Shown piece after piece: positions 1-8,229 of a stretch of 9,193 nucleotides of DNA (position 1 is the stretch's first letter; each line of letters begins with the position of its first letter). A program made the translations under genes and the position numbers. The notes beneath the pieces were generated by a model. The model saw only the letters and a program-made list of their open reading frames with translations. It did no database searches and was not told the origin of the DNA. The stretch comes from Candidatus Desantisbacteria bacterium CG2_30_40_21 (GTDB taxonomy: Bacteria; UBA9089; CG2-30-40-21). The stretch covers positions 1 to 9,193 of the forward strand of contig MNYI01000173.1 of assembly GCA_001873945.1 (NCBI GenBank), read 5' to 3'.

Positions 1-226
1 CGACCTGTGCAATCGGAATTTCTTCTCGCAGAGACACAAAGCACACAAAGGACAGAAAAGAAGAAAAATCTCATATGTCTTTGTGATCTCTGTGGCTTTG
101 CGAGAAGAAATAAGTGAGCTTTGTGATCTTTGCGTCTTTGCGAGAAGAAATAAAGGTTTTTCAAACTCTGCGAACTTTGCGTAATCTTTGCGTTCTTTGT
201 GTTAAAAAACTCGCTTGCACAGGTCG
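1..226. repeat. MITE-like element with CTTTGCG-type internal repeats and terminal inverted repeats
   Basis: The first 12 bases (CGACCTGTGCAA) recur as a perfect reverse complement at 215-226, so the segment has matched ends; the left end could extend beyond the window. Inside, a unit of the form CTTTGTGATCT..GCGAGAAGAAA occurs directly at 79-113 and 119-153, exactly 40 nt apart with 3 mismatches in 35. It also occurs inverted at 19-50. A looser fourth block of CTTTGCG/CTTTGTG motifs lies at 168-203. There is no convincing open frame. Similar CTTTGCGTCTTTGCG repeats are scattered between genes in many environmental bacterial genomes. I infer a non-autonomous, intergenic, hairpin-forming repeat; whether it is transposable is not shown. 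Confidence 0.6.
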
Positions 227-265
227 ATATTAGGGCAGACTACTCACCGTTTAACTATACAAAAT

Positions 266-295
266 TTGGAAAAATTTCAGGGCATGGGGTATTCT
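266..295 (+). promoter_or_regulatory. weak candidate sigma-70-type promoter for rpoBC
   Basis: TTGGAA at 266-271 and TATTCT at 290-295 are separated by 18 nt, and each matches 4 of 6 consensus positions. The site overlaps the hairpin at 273-309. With no ribosomal protein gene visible upstream, some promoter near here is plausible, but a 4/6 match on each box in AT-rich DNA is weak evidence. Confidence 0.2.
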
Positions 296-309
296 TATGC
301 CCTGAAATT
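273..309 (+). promoter_or_regulatory. perfect 13-bp hairpin in the rpoB leader (possible attenuator or upstream terminator)
   Basis: AATTTCAGGGCAT at 273-285 is exactly reverse-complemented by ATGCCCTGAAATT at 297-309, with an 11-nt spacer. Two G-U pairs and one G-C pair could extend the stem inward. No T-run follows it, so a standard intrinsic terminator is not supported. It ends 63 nt before the rpoB start codon. It could be an attenuator or processing site in the rpoBC leader, the end of an upstream transcript, or another inserted repeat. The function is inference; the inverted repeat is seen directly. Confidence 0.5.
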
Positions 310-325
310 GTCAATTGAATCAGAA

Positions 326-352
326 GGGCAACCGTAAGTGATTGCCCCTACA
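326..352 (+). repeat. 27-nt REP-like hairpin repeat ending CCCCTACA, copy 1
   Basis: GGGCAA at 326-331 pairs with TTGCCC at 342-347, and the unit ends CCCCTACA. A second 27-nt unit at 8403-8429 has the same GGG start and CCCCTACA end, and its stem bases differ in a compensatory way (C-G against T-A, A-T against G-C). This marks both as members of one hairpin family. The copy ends only 6 nt before the GGAGG of rpoB, so it lies in the leader of the mRNA. Confidence 0.6.
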
Positions 353-358
353 AATAAT

Positions 359-363
359 GGAGG
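359..363 (+). promoter_or_regulatory. rpoB ribosome binding site (GGAGG)
   Basis: GGAGG lies 9 nt before the ATG at 373. A second ATG at 382 is preceded by GGAGGA at 375-380, but with only 1-2 nt of spacing, which is too close. The 373 start is therefore preferred. Confidence 0.75.
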
Positions 364-372
364 CAGAATTAT

Positions 373-3300
373 ATGGAGGAAATGTTAAAAACCCCTCGTT
401 TATCTTTTGCTAAGTATAAAGAGGTGGTTGATATCCCCCCACTTATTGCCATTCAGGAAGACTCATATGAATGGTTTTTGCAGCAACATGTTGATTCAAA
501 CAAACGAAAGCCGCAAGGACTACAGCAGGTGTTTTCAGAAACATTTCCTATTGCTGACTTTAATAATCGTGTAGTTTTAGAGTTTATCGGATATACACTC
601 GGAGAAACAAAATATACAGAAGAAGAATGCCGTGATAGGGATGTAACCTATGGTGTGCCATTAAGGGTAAAATTACATCTGATAAATCGTCAATCTGGTG
701 AGATACGGGAGCAAGAGATTTTTATGCGTGATATGCCATTGATGACAAAAAGGGGTACCTTTATCATTAATGGAGCAGAAAGGGTTATTGTCAGTCAGTT
801 GCATAGATCCCCAGGCATACTGTTTTCCTATGATTCTCAAGAGAAATTATATTCATGTCGACTTATCCCCTATCGTGGGGCATGGGTAGAGTTTGAAATT
901 GATTCTAATAATGTTATTAATGTCCGATTGGGTCGAAAGAGAAAATTGCCGGCTACAATTTTACTTAAAGCTATGGGGTACTCAGCAACAGGTGAGATTA
1001 TAAAATTGTTTTACCCTGATATAAAATCCTTGCCTGTAGATGAAAAATTACTTGAAATGAGATTAGTAGAGCAGTTGAAATTTGGATCCATTGTTTTCCC
1101 TATTGGGACAAGGATAACCATGGCTGTTATAGAACAATTACAGGAAGCAGGGGTAGCTGAGGTCAAGGCTTTGTCTATAGAGGCAACAATCCTCTTGAAT
1201 ACCCTGGAAAAAGATAACAGTGTCTCAACAGATGATGCCTTGCTTAGATTATATGCAGTACTCCGACCAGGTGAGCCGCTAACTCAGGATAATGCCAAGC
1301 AGGCTTTTGAAAAGCTGCTGTTTGACCCGGAAAGATATAACCTGTCTGAAATAGGAAGATACAAAATAAATCAAAAATTAAATCTGAATATTCCTCTGGA
1401 TCAATGGATATTGACCCATGAGGATATTATTGAATCCCTTAAATACCTCATAAAGATTGTGTTAAAAGAAGGAGAGATTGATGATATTGATCATCTGGGG
1501 AATAGACGCGTTCGACCTGTAGGCGAGCTATTGCAGGATCAGCTTCGTATTGGTTTTTCCAGACTTAAGAAAAGCATTAAGGAAAGAATGACCATACAGG
1601 ATATTGAAACCATGACCCCTCAGTCGGTTATGAATATAAAGCCTGTTACTGCCTCTATAAATGAGTTCTTTGGCTCAAACCAACTCTCGCAATTCATGGA
1701 TCAAACCAATCCTCTGGCTGAATTAACTCATAAACGCAGGCTTTCTGCCCTTGGACAGGGTGGGTTATCCAAGGAACGGGCCGGGTTTGAGGTTCGTGAT
1801 GTGCATTATTCACATTTTGGAAGAATATGCCCAATTGAAACACCAGAAGGACCAAACATTGGGTTGATTGTATCCATGGCTATTTATGGTAAAATAAATA
1901 AGTATGGGTTTATTGAGACCCCTTATCGCAAGGTAATTGATGGTGTGCTAACCAATGAATTTGAATATCTGTCAGCAGATAAAGAAACAAAATGTATTAT
2001 TGCTCAGGCAGGTCTTCCTACAGATGAAAATGGAAAGTTGCTGGGTGAGGTAGTTCCAGCACGATTCAAGGATGATTTTCCCCTTGTTCCGCCCGGTCAG
2101 ATTAATTATGCTGGGGCAGCATTAAAGCAGATAATTAGCGTTTCAACTGCAATGATTCCATTCTTAGAGCATGATGATGCTAATCGGGCACTGATGGGTT
2201 CAAACATGCAGCGACAGGCTGTTCCACTTCTTTATACCCAATCACCAATGGTAGGTACCGGGATGGAGTATTTCGTTGCCAGGGATTCAGGAATAGTTGC
2301 CTTTGCTGATGTTGATGGGGTAATCAGCCGTAGCGTAGCTACAAAGATTATTCTGTCAGGAGATGATGGTAAAGAGTATCATTATAACCTGACAAAGTTT
2401 AAGCGATCCAATCAAGCTACCTGCCTTCATCAAAGATCCCTTGTAAAGAAAGGGGATAGGGTTACAAAAGGGCAGCCGCTCAGTGAGGGAACCGGCACAC
2501 AGGGTGGAGAGCTTGCTTTAGGTAAGGATGTTCTGGTGGCGTTTATGCCATGGAATGGTTATAACTTCGAAGATGCTATCATTCTTTCTGAAAGGCTTGT
2601 CAGGGATGATGTTTTTACCTCTATTCATATTGAAAGGTTTGAGGTTGAGGCAAGGGATACCCAGCTTGGACCTGAGACAATTACCCGTGACATTCCTAAC
2701 CTTGGGGATGAGGCGATGAAAGACCTTGATAATGATGGTATTATCAGAATTGGTGCTTTTGTTAAATCCGGGGATATTCTGGTAGGAAAGATTACACCAA
2801 AGGGAGAAACAGAGCTTACACCTGAGTATAAATTGCTTCATTCTATCTTTGGCGAGAAGATTCGAGAGGTACGGGATTCATCACTTCGGATGCCTTATGG
2901 AAATGAAGGGATTGTTATTGATGTTAAATATTTCTCTGCAAAGGCTGGCGATGATCTGCCGGCTGGTGTGGATGAATTAGTAAAGGTTTATGTGGCAAAT
3001 AAACGGAAAATTACCGTTGGTGATAAGATGGCTGGAAGGCATGGAAACAAGGGTGTTATAGCCAAAATTGTTCCAGAGGCAGAGATGCCGTATATGGAAG
3101 ATGGTACGCCTGTGGATATAATATTAAACTCCCTTTCTGTGCCGTCACGAATGAATATTGGACAGGTATTGGAAACACATCTTGGCTGGGCAGCTCAAAA
3201 ACTGGGGGTAAAATATGCGTGTCCTGTTTTTGATGGGGCTACTGAGGCTGAGATTGCACAAGAATTGGTCAGGGCTGGACTTCCTGCAAATGGAAAAATG

Positions 3301-3804
3301 CCACTTTATGATGGAAAAACAGGGGAAAAATTTGAACAAGAGGTGACGGTTGGATATATTTATATCCTTAAATTAGCTCACTTAGTAGAGGATAAAATCC
3401 ATGCCCGTTCTATTGGTCCATATTCATTGGTTACCCAACAGCCACTTGGTGGAAAGGCTCAATTTGGTGGACAACGGCTTGGTGAAATGGAGGTATGGGC
3501 ACTTGAGGCTTATGGTGCATCCCATGTCCTGCAAGAATTCCTGACAGTTAAATCAGACGATATTATGGGTCGGGCAAAGATATATGAGTCAATTGTTAAG
3601 GGTGAAAATGCATCTAACCCTGGGGTTCCTGAATCATTCAATGTGCTTGTTCATGAGCTTCAAGGGTTGTGTCTGGATGTGAAGATATTGGATGAGAAGA
3701 ACAGGGTATTAGAAATAAGTAACATGATTGAGACAAGACGGTCACAGGAAACAGATAAAATGTTGCGAGATAGAGAGATGCATGATTTGGCAGATATGGG
3801 GTAG
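373..3804 (+). CDS. rpoB: DNA-directed RNA polymerase subunit beta
   Basis: Encodes the beta subunit (1143 aa) of cytoplasmic RNA polymerase. With beta' it forms the catalytic cleft, binds the RNA-DNA hybrid and carries the rifampicin pocket. Landmarks seen: the N-terminal RLSFAKYKEVVDIPPLI lobe start, GTFIINGAERVIVSQLHRSPG (spaced as in the family), and the rifampicin region at residues 432-465. That region has D443, H453, R456 and S458, equivalent to E. coli 516, 526, 529 and 531. Next come CPIETPEGPNIGLI, MPWNGYNFEDAI with E733/D734, GDKMAGRHGNKG at 883-894 with K885 and K893, and a C-terminal clamp-contact region (GGKAQFGGQRLGEMEVWALE). It is about 200 aa shorter than E. coli beta: the offset from E. 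coli numbering grows from 73 at the rifampicin region to 180 at K885, consistent with no large second insertion (SI2). The wild-type pocket suggests rifampicin sensitivity by inference. It is the first gene of the pair, and rpoC follows after 41 nt. Confidence 0.98.
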   Translation: MEEMLKTPRLSFAKYKEVVDIPPLIAIQEDSYEWFLQQHVDSNKRKPQGLQQVFSETFPIADFNNRVVLEFIGYTLGETKYTEEECRDRDVTYGVPLRVKLHLINRQSGEIREQEIFMRDMPLMTKRGTFIINGAERVIVSQLHRSPGILFSYDSQEKLYSCRLIPYRGAWVEFEIDSNNVINVRLGRKRKLPATILLKAMGYSATGEIIKLFYPDIKSLPVDEKLLEMRLVEQLKFGSIVFPIGTRITMAVIEQLQEAGVAEVKALSIEATILLNTLEKDNSVSTDDALLRLYAVLRPGEPLTQDNAKQAFEKLLFDPERYNLSEIGRYKINQKLNLNIPLDQWILTHEDIIESLKYLIKIVLKEGEIDDIDHLGNRRVRPVGELLQDQLRIGFSRLKKSIKERMTIQDIETMTPQSVMNIKPVTASINEFFGSNQLSQFMDQTNPLAELTHKRRLSALGQGGLSKERAGFEVRDVHYSHFGRICPIETPEGPNIGLIVSMAIYGKINKYGFIETPYRKVIDGVLTNEFEYLSADKETKCIIAQAGLPTDENGKLLGEVVPARFKDDFPLVPPGQINYAGAALKQIISVSTAMIPFLEHDDANRALMGSNMQRQAVPLLYTQSPMVGTGMEYFVARDSGIVAFADVDGVISRSVATKIILSGDDGKEYHYNLTKFKRSNQATCLHQRSLVKKGDRVTKGQPLSEGTGTQGGELALGKDVLVAFMPWNGYNFEDAIILSERLVRDDVFTSIHIERFEVEARDTQLGPETITRDIPNLGDEAMKDLDNDGIIRIGAFVKSGDILVGKITPKGETELTPEYKLLHSIFGEKIREVRDSSLRMPYGNEGIVIDVKYFSAKAGDDLPAGVDELVKVYVANKRKITVGDKMAGRHGNKGVIAKIVPEAEMPYMEDGTPVDIILNSLSVPSRMNIGQVLETHLGWAAQKLGVKYACPVFDGATEAEIAQELVRAGLPANGKMPLYDGKTGEKFEQEVTVGYIYILKLAHLVEDKIHARSIGPYSLVTQQPLGGKAQFGGQRLGEMEVWALEAYGASHVLQEFLTVKSDDIMGRAKIYESIVKGENASNPGVPESFNVLVHELQGLCLDVKILDEKNRVLEISNMIETRRSQETDKMLRDREMHDLADMG

Positions 3805-3819
3805 GGGAAACCGACAAAT

Positions 3820-3843
3820 GGAGGGCGGGTTTTCTAACCAGCC
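3820..3843 (+). promoter_or_regulatory. GGAGGG plus small hairpin in the rpoB-rpoC gap
   Basis: GGAGGG at 3820-3825 is followed by a stem of GGCGGGTT (3824-3831) and AACCAGCC (3836-3843), 7 of 8 pairs with a 4-nt loop. The linear distance from GGAGG to the ATG at 3846 is 21 nt, too far for a normal Shine-Dalgarno. If the hairpin folds, the site would be brought close to the ATG. Alternatively the stem could mask it. This is inference from base pairing only. Confidence 0.35.
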
Positions 3844-3845
3844 AA

Positions 3846-6800
3846 ATGGCGGACAAGAATGTCCGTCTTCCGTTAAAATTAGGAGGAACGAGATTGGAAC
3901 CAGTTGAATTATTTGACATACAAGAAAAAAAACAAAAAGTGACCTTTGATTCTTTGTTTGAACAAAAAAGCGAAGGAATGATGAATTTTTCTTCTATAGC
4001 AATTGGGTTGGCATCCCCTGATAATATCAAGTCATGGTCACATGGCAAGGTAAAGAAGCCAGAAACAATCAACTATAGAACCTTTAGACCAGAAAGGGAT
4101 GGGCTTTTTTGTGAGAAAATATTTGGACCAACCAAGGACTGGGAATGTTTTTGCGGCAAATATAAAAGTATTCGCTATAAAGGTGTAATTTGTGACCGAT
4201 GTGGGGTAGAGGTTACCCGCTCTGAGGTTCGGAGACATCGGATGGGGCATATTGAGTTGGTCTGTCCTGTTTCACATATATGGTATTTTAAGAGGGTTCC
4301 CTCTCAAATGGCACTACTGTTAGATGTTACTGTAAAGAATTTAGAATTGGTTCTTTATTTTGAGGGTTATGTCGTTATGGATCCAGGCAACACCCCTCTG
4401 GCAGAACGAGATGTACTTACTGAGGATGAATATCGAAGCTATCGTGAAAAGTATGGGGATAAATTTAAGGTAGGGATGGGTGCTGAGGCTATCAAGGAGT
4501 TATTAAAGAGGATTGATGTAGATGAATCAGCCAAAGAGTTGAGAAAGGGTATGAGAGATGAGACCTCCATGCAGAAACGCAAACGAATTGTCAAACGGCT
4601 GGAAATTATGGAGGCGTTTTGTCATTCAGAAAATAAGCCGGAGTATATGATTTTAGATGTTATCCCGATTATTCCACCAGAGCTCAGGCCAATGGTCCAA
4701 TTAGATGGTGGACGGTTTGCAACATCAGACTTAAATGATTTGTACCGCAGGGTAATTAATAGAAACAATAGATTAGAGCGATTAATGGAGCTAAGGGCAC
4801 CGGAGATCATTATTCGTAACGAAAAAAGAATGCTTCAGGAGGCAGTGGATGCCCTCTTTGATAATGGCCGTCGGGGAAGACCGGTAAGAGGGTCAGGGAA
4901 TAGACCATTAAAGTCTTTGTCTGACATGCTTAAAGGTAAACAGGGAAGATTCAGACAAAATCTTCTTGGTAAACGAGTAGATTATTCGGGACGGTCTGTG
5001 ATTGTGGTTGAGCCTACCTTGAATCTTCATCAATGCGGATTGCCGAAAAAGATGGCGTTAGAATTATTTAAGCCATTTATTATGAAGCAATTAGTGGCAA
5101 ATGGCTTTGCCCATAATATCAAGAATGCTAAAAGAATGGTTGAAAAAGAAAGGGTTGAGGTATGGGATATTTTAGAAAAGGTTATTGCCGGTCATCCCAT
5201 AATGTTAAATCGTGCCCCCACACTTCATCGGGCAGGTATTCAGTCGTTTGAGCCTGTTCTGGTTGAAGGGGATGCTCTCAAGATACATCCATTGGTTTGC
5301 TCAGCATTTAATGCTGACTTTGATGGTGATCAGATGGCTGTCCATATACCACTTTCAATAGAATCACAGATTGAATGCAGGGTCTTGATGTTGGCTGCTT
5401 ATAATCTGCTTTCTCCGGCAAATGGTAAACCTATTGCTACCCCAACCCAGGATATTGTGCTGGGTATTTATTGCTTGACAAAGGAAGGAATAGAGGATGA
5501 GAGTAAATTCTTTGCATCCCCTGATGAGGCTTTTATGGCTTATGATCAGGGGTATATCAAGTTGAATGCCTTAGTTCTGGTTAGAATCAAGGGGCAAAAG
5601 ATAAAAACTACGGTTGGAAGGATTGTCTTTAATAGAATTCTGCCGGAAGATATGGAGTTTGTCAATGAAAAGATAGATAAAAAGCTCTTGAGTAATATAG
5701 TAGCTGAGGTCTATCGGAAATATGGTATTCATCGGACGGTTAAGGCATTAGATGCAATCAAGGATGCTGGATTTGAGTATGCAACCAAATATGGGGTATC
5801 TATTGGGATGACGGATATTCTGGTGCCTGATGAAAAGGAAATGATTGTTTCAAAAAACAAAAAGATAGTTGAGGAAATAATCGGACAATATCAATTAGGT
5901 GTAATTACAGATGAAGAGAGATACAATAAGATCATTGATCTCTGGACAACTGCTGGTGAAGAGATTTCTAATATCATGTTTGAGAAATTGCGTCGGGATC
6001 AGGATGGGTTTAATCCTGTTTATATGATGATTGATTCTGGTGCCCGTGGAAGTAAACAACAGGTAAGGCAGTTGGCTGGGATGAGAGGGTTGATGGCCAA
6101 GCCTTCAGGGGAAATAATAGAGCTTCCAATTACATCCAATTTCCGGGAAGGGTTAACCATATTAGAGTATTTTATCTCAACCCATGGGGCAAGAAAGGGA
6201 TTAGCAGATACTGCCTTAAAAACAGCTGATGCTGGATACCTGACCCGTCGGTTGGTTGATGTGTCTCAGGATGTGATTATTACCTTAGATGATTGCGGTA
6301 CAATGAACGGGGTGGCTATTGAGGCATTAATGGAAGGGGATGAGATAATTGAATCGTTGGGAGAGAGAGTCTTAGGAAGAGTAACCCTTGAGGATGTCAT
6401 TAATCCTATGTCCGGAGAGGTTATTGTTAAGGCAAATGAGGAAATAGATGAGTCAGTAATTCCGTCTATTGAAGAGGCAGAGATTGAAAGGATACAGATA
6501 AGAACGGTTCTGACTTGTGAGGCAAGAAAGGGTGTATGTGCCAAGTGTTATGGTCGAAACCTGGCTACAGGCAAATTGATTGATATGGGAGAGGCTGTGG
6601 GGATTGTTGCTGCTCAAAGTATCGGAGAACCAGGCACTCAGCTTACTATGAGAACATTCCATATCGGTGGTACAGCTTATCGTCAGGTTGAGGAAAGAGA
6701 GATCAGGTTTTCTTATGCTGTAGAACTGGTTGACTTGCCAAAACGGCTTATTCAATTAGAGGATGGCTCTTGTGTTGCCTATAGACAGGGGGAGTTGACT

Positions 6801-8225
6801 GTAAGGAAGATAATGACTGAATATGATCTGGAATCAGGTTTTGTTCCAGTTGTTTTTGATGGGGTATGGGTAAATATTGGAGATAAAATTGCTGATGTGT
6901 TGGATAAAAATCAAGGAATAAAGCCATTACTTGCATCTACATCAGGGATTATCAGGGTAATTGGGGATGAAAAGATTTATATTGTTGCTCGTGAAAAATC
7001 TATTTCAGTGAAAACTGGAACGCATATATTTCCAAAGATAGGGAGTATTGTTCCAAAAAACACAGTGGTTGCTGAGTTTGATCCATATAATGAGTTGATT
7101 CTGTCAGAGATTTCAGGAACAGTACGGTATAAGGAGATTGTCCAGGGCAGGACACTTTGCGAAATATTTGATGCTAATACTGGTCTCTATCGAAAGGAAA
7201 TCATGGAAGACAGGGAAACACAACTTCAACCCACACTAATGGTAGTAAATACAGATGGGGTACCTGTTGCCAATTATATCATTCCTAATGGGGCACGATT
7301 GGCAGTAAATGACGGGGCTAAAATCTCAGCAGGTGAAATTTTAGCTAAGTTTCCTCAAGAATTGATAAAAACAAAGGATATTACCGGAGGACTACCAAGG
7401 GTAGCAGAACTCTTTGAGGCAAGAAAGCCAAAAAATGTGGCTATTGTAGCAGAAATTGCTGGTATGGTTAAATTTAAGGAAATAGGCGAAGGCAAGAGAA
7501 CCATTAGTATTGTTAATGATGCCACTGCTGATGTGAAAGATTATGATATTTCTTTGGGTAAACATCTGAAAGTACATGATGGTGACATTGTTCGGGCTGG
7601 TGATTCGTTAACAGATGGTGTAATAGAGCCACATGATATCCTGCGGATTAAAGGAGATAGAGCCCTTCAAGAGTATCTAGTTAATGAGGTTCAAGAGGTA
7701 TACAGGCTTCAGGGTGTGGATATAAATGATAAACATATTGAAGTTATCATCAGACAGATGCTTCGCAAGGTAGAAGTGCTTGACTATGGTGATACAGATT
7801 TTCTGCTTGGTGAACAGGTGGACAAATTTGTTTTTGCAGATAAGAATGCTGCTGTCATCGCAAGGGGTGGTCAACCGGCTAAATCAAGACCAATCCTCCT
7901 TGGTATAACTAAAGCCTCTCTGGGTACAGACAGCTTTATCTCAGCTGCATCATTCCAGGAAACAACAAGGGTACTGACCGAGGCAGCTCTTTGCGGGATG
8001 TCTGATGACTTGAGTGGATTAAAGGAAAATGTGATTATCGGACGACTTGTTCCTGCTGGTACAGGACTAAAAATACATCAAGCTGTAGAATTTGAGTGTA
8101 AACGAAGCGAAATAACAGAGGATATTCCTCTAACCCTCTTCAAAGTGGGAGTAGATGTGGCAGTGACAGGCGTTCAGCCAGATGAAGATGAAGTTGAAGT
8201 TGAAGAAGAGAGTGTAGAAGTGTAA
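3846..8225 (+). CDS. rpoC: DNA-directed RNA polymerase subunit beta'
   Basis: Encodes beta' (1459 aa from this ATG; E. coli 1407), which holds the catalytic Mg2+. Landmarks: zinc site 1 with C101, C103, C116, C119; KKPETINYRTF; the switch/lid region with LLGKRVDYSGRSVIVV; the active-site loop NADFDGDQMA with D491, D493, D495; the bridge helix at about 772-807; zinc site 2 with C817, C891, C898, C901 (spacing 74/7/3 as in E. coli); trigger loop MRTFHIGG with M935, R936, H939; and DITGGLPRVAELFEARKPK from about 1178. Between about 946 and 1175 lies a long insertion at the E. coli SI3 position. The C-terminus ends in an acidic tail (DEDEVEVEEESVEV). Start choice: ATG 3846 lacks a well-spaced ribosome site and gives a 31-residue shift against E. 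coli at zinc site 1. TTG 3894 (codon 17) has AGGAGG 7 nt upstream and is a serious alternative. ATG 3978/3981 is also possible. Confidence 0.97.
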   Translation: MADKNVRLPLKLGGTRLEPVELFDIQEKKQKVTFDSLFEQKSEGMMNFSSIAIGLASPDNIKSWSHGKVKKPETINYRTFRPERDGLFCEKIFGPTKDWECFCGKYKSIRYKGVICDRCGVEVTRSEVRRHRMGHIELVCPVSHIWYFKRVPSQMALLLDVTVKNLELVLYFEGYVVMDPGNTPLAERDVLTEDEYRSYREKYGDKFKVGMGAEAIKELLKRIDVDESAKELRKGMRDETSMQKRKRIVKRLEIMEAFCHSENKPEYMILDVIPIIPPELRPMVQLDGGRFATSDLNDLYRRVINRNNRLERLMELRAPEIIIRNEKRMLQEAVDALFDNGRRGRPVRGSGNRPLKSLSDMLKGKQGRFRQNLLGKRVDYSGRSVIVVEPTLNLHQCGLPKKMALELFKPFIMKQLVANGFAHNIKNAKRMVEKERVEVWDILEKVIAGHPIMLNRAPTLHRAGIQSFEPVLVEGDALKIHPLVCSAFNADFDGDQMAVHIPLSIESQIECRVLMLAAYNLLSPANGKPIATPTQDIVLGIYCLTKEGIEDESKFFASPDEAFMAYDQGYIKLNALVLVRIKGQKIKTTVGRIVFNRILPEDMEFVNEKIDKKLLSNIVAEVYRKYGIHRTVKALDAIKDAGFEYATKYGVSIGMTDILVPDEKEMIVSKNKKIVEEIIGQYQLGVITDEERYNKIIDLWTTAGEEISNIMFEKLRRDQDGFNPVYMMIDSGARGSKQQVRQLAGMRGLMAKPSGEIIELPITSNFREGLTILEYFISTHGARKGLADTALKTADAGYLTRRLVDVSQDVIITLDDCGTMNGVAIEALMEGDEIIESLGERVLGRVTLEDVINPMSGEVIVKANEEIDESVIPSIEEAEIERIQIRTVLTCEARKGVCAKCYGRNLATGKLIDMGEAVGIVAAQSIGEPGTQLTMRTFHIGGTAYRQVEEREIRFSYAVELVDLPKRLIQLEDGSCVAYRQGELTVRKIMTEYDLESGFVPVVFDGVWVNIGDKIADVLDKNQGIKPLLASTSGIIRVIGDEKIYIVAREKSISVKTGTHIFPKIGSIVPKNTVVAEFDPYNELILSEISGTVRYKEIVQGRTLCEIFDANTGLYRKEIMEDRETQLQPTLMVVNTDGVPVANYIIPNGARLAVNDGAKISAGEILAKFPQELIKTKDITGGLPRVAELFEARKPKNVAIVAEIAGMVKFKEIGEGKRTISIVNDATADVKDYDISLGKHLKVHDGDIVRAGDSLTDGVIEPHDILRIKGDRALQEYLVNEVQEVYRLQGVDINDKHIEVIIRQMLRKVEVLDYGDTDFLLGEQVDKFVFADKNAAVIARGGQPAKSRPILLGITKASLGTDSFISAASFQETTRVLTEAALCGMSDDLSGLKENVIIGRLVPAGTGLKIHQAVEFECKRSEITEDIPLTLFKVGVDVAVTGVQPDEDEVEVEEESVEV
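3881..3896 (+). promoter_or_regulatory. AGGAGG with TTG: alternative rpoC start
   Basis: AGGAGG at 3881-3886 is followed 7 nt later by TTG at 3894-3896, which is in the rpoC frame (codon 17 of the longer reading). The Shine-Dalgarno is much better placed than anything before ATG 3846. Starting here the protein begins MEPVELFDIQEKKQK and is 1443 aa. The motif could be chance, because it also encodes Leu-Gly-Gly in the longer reading. Confidence 0.45.
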
Positions 8226-8229
8226 TTGG

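Noticed and set aside
79..153. Possible CRISPR-like array in the 40-nt-period repeats
   Set aside because: There are only two direct copies with a few bases between them and an inverted third, with no unique spacers of uniform length; this is a dispersed intergenic repeat, not CRISPR.
3818..3907. 29-codon frame from ATG 3818 overlapping the rpoC start, a possible leader peptide
   Set aside because: It has no ribosome binding site of its own and no characteristic leader-peptide content; it is likely chance.
3638..4072. 144-codon minus-strand open frame across the rpoB-rpoC junction
   Set aside because: It lies antisense to strongly conserved coding sequence at the rpoB end and rpoC start, and its translation has no recognisable domain; it is a shadow of the real genes.
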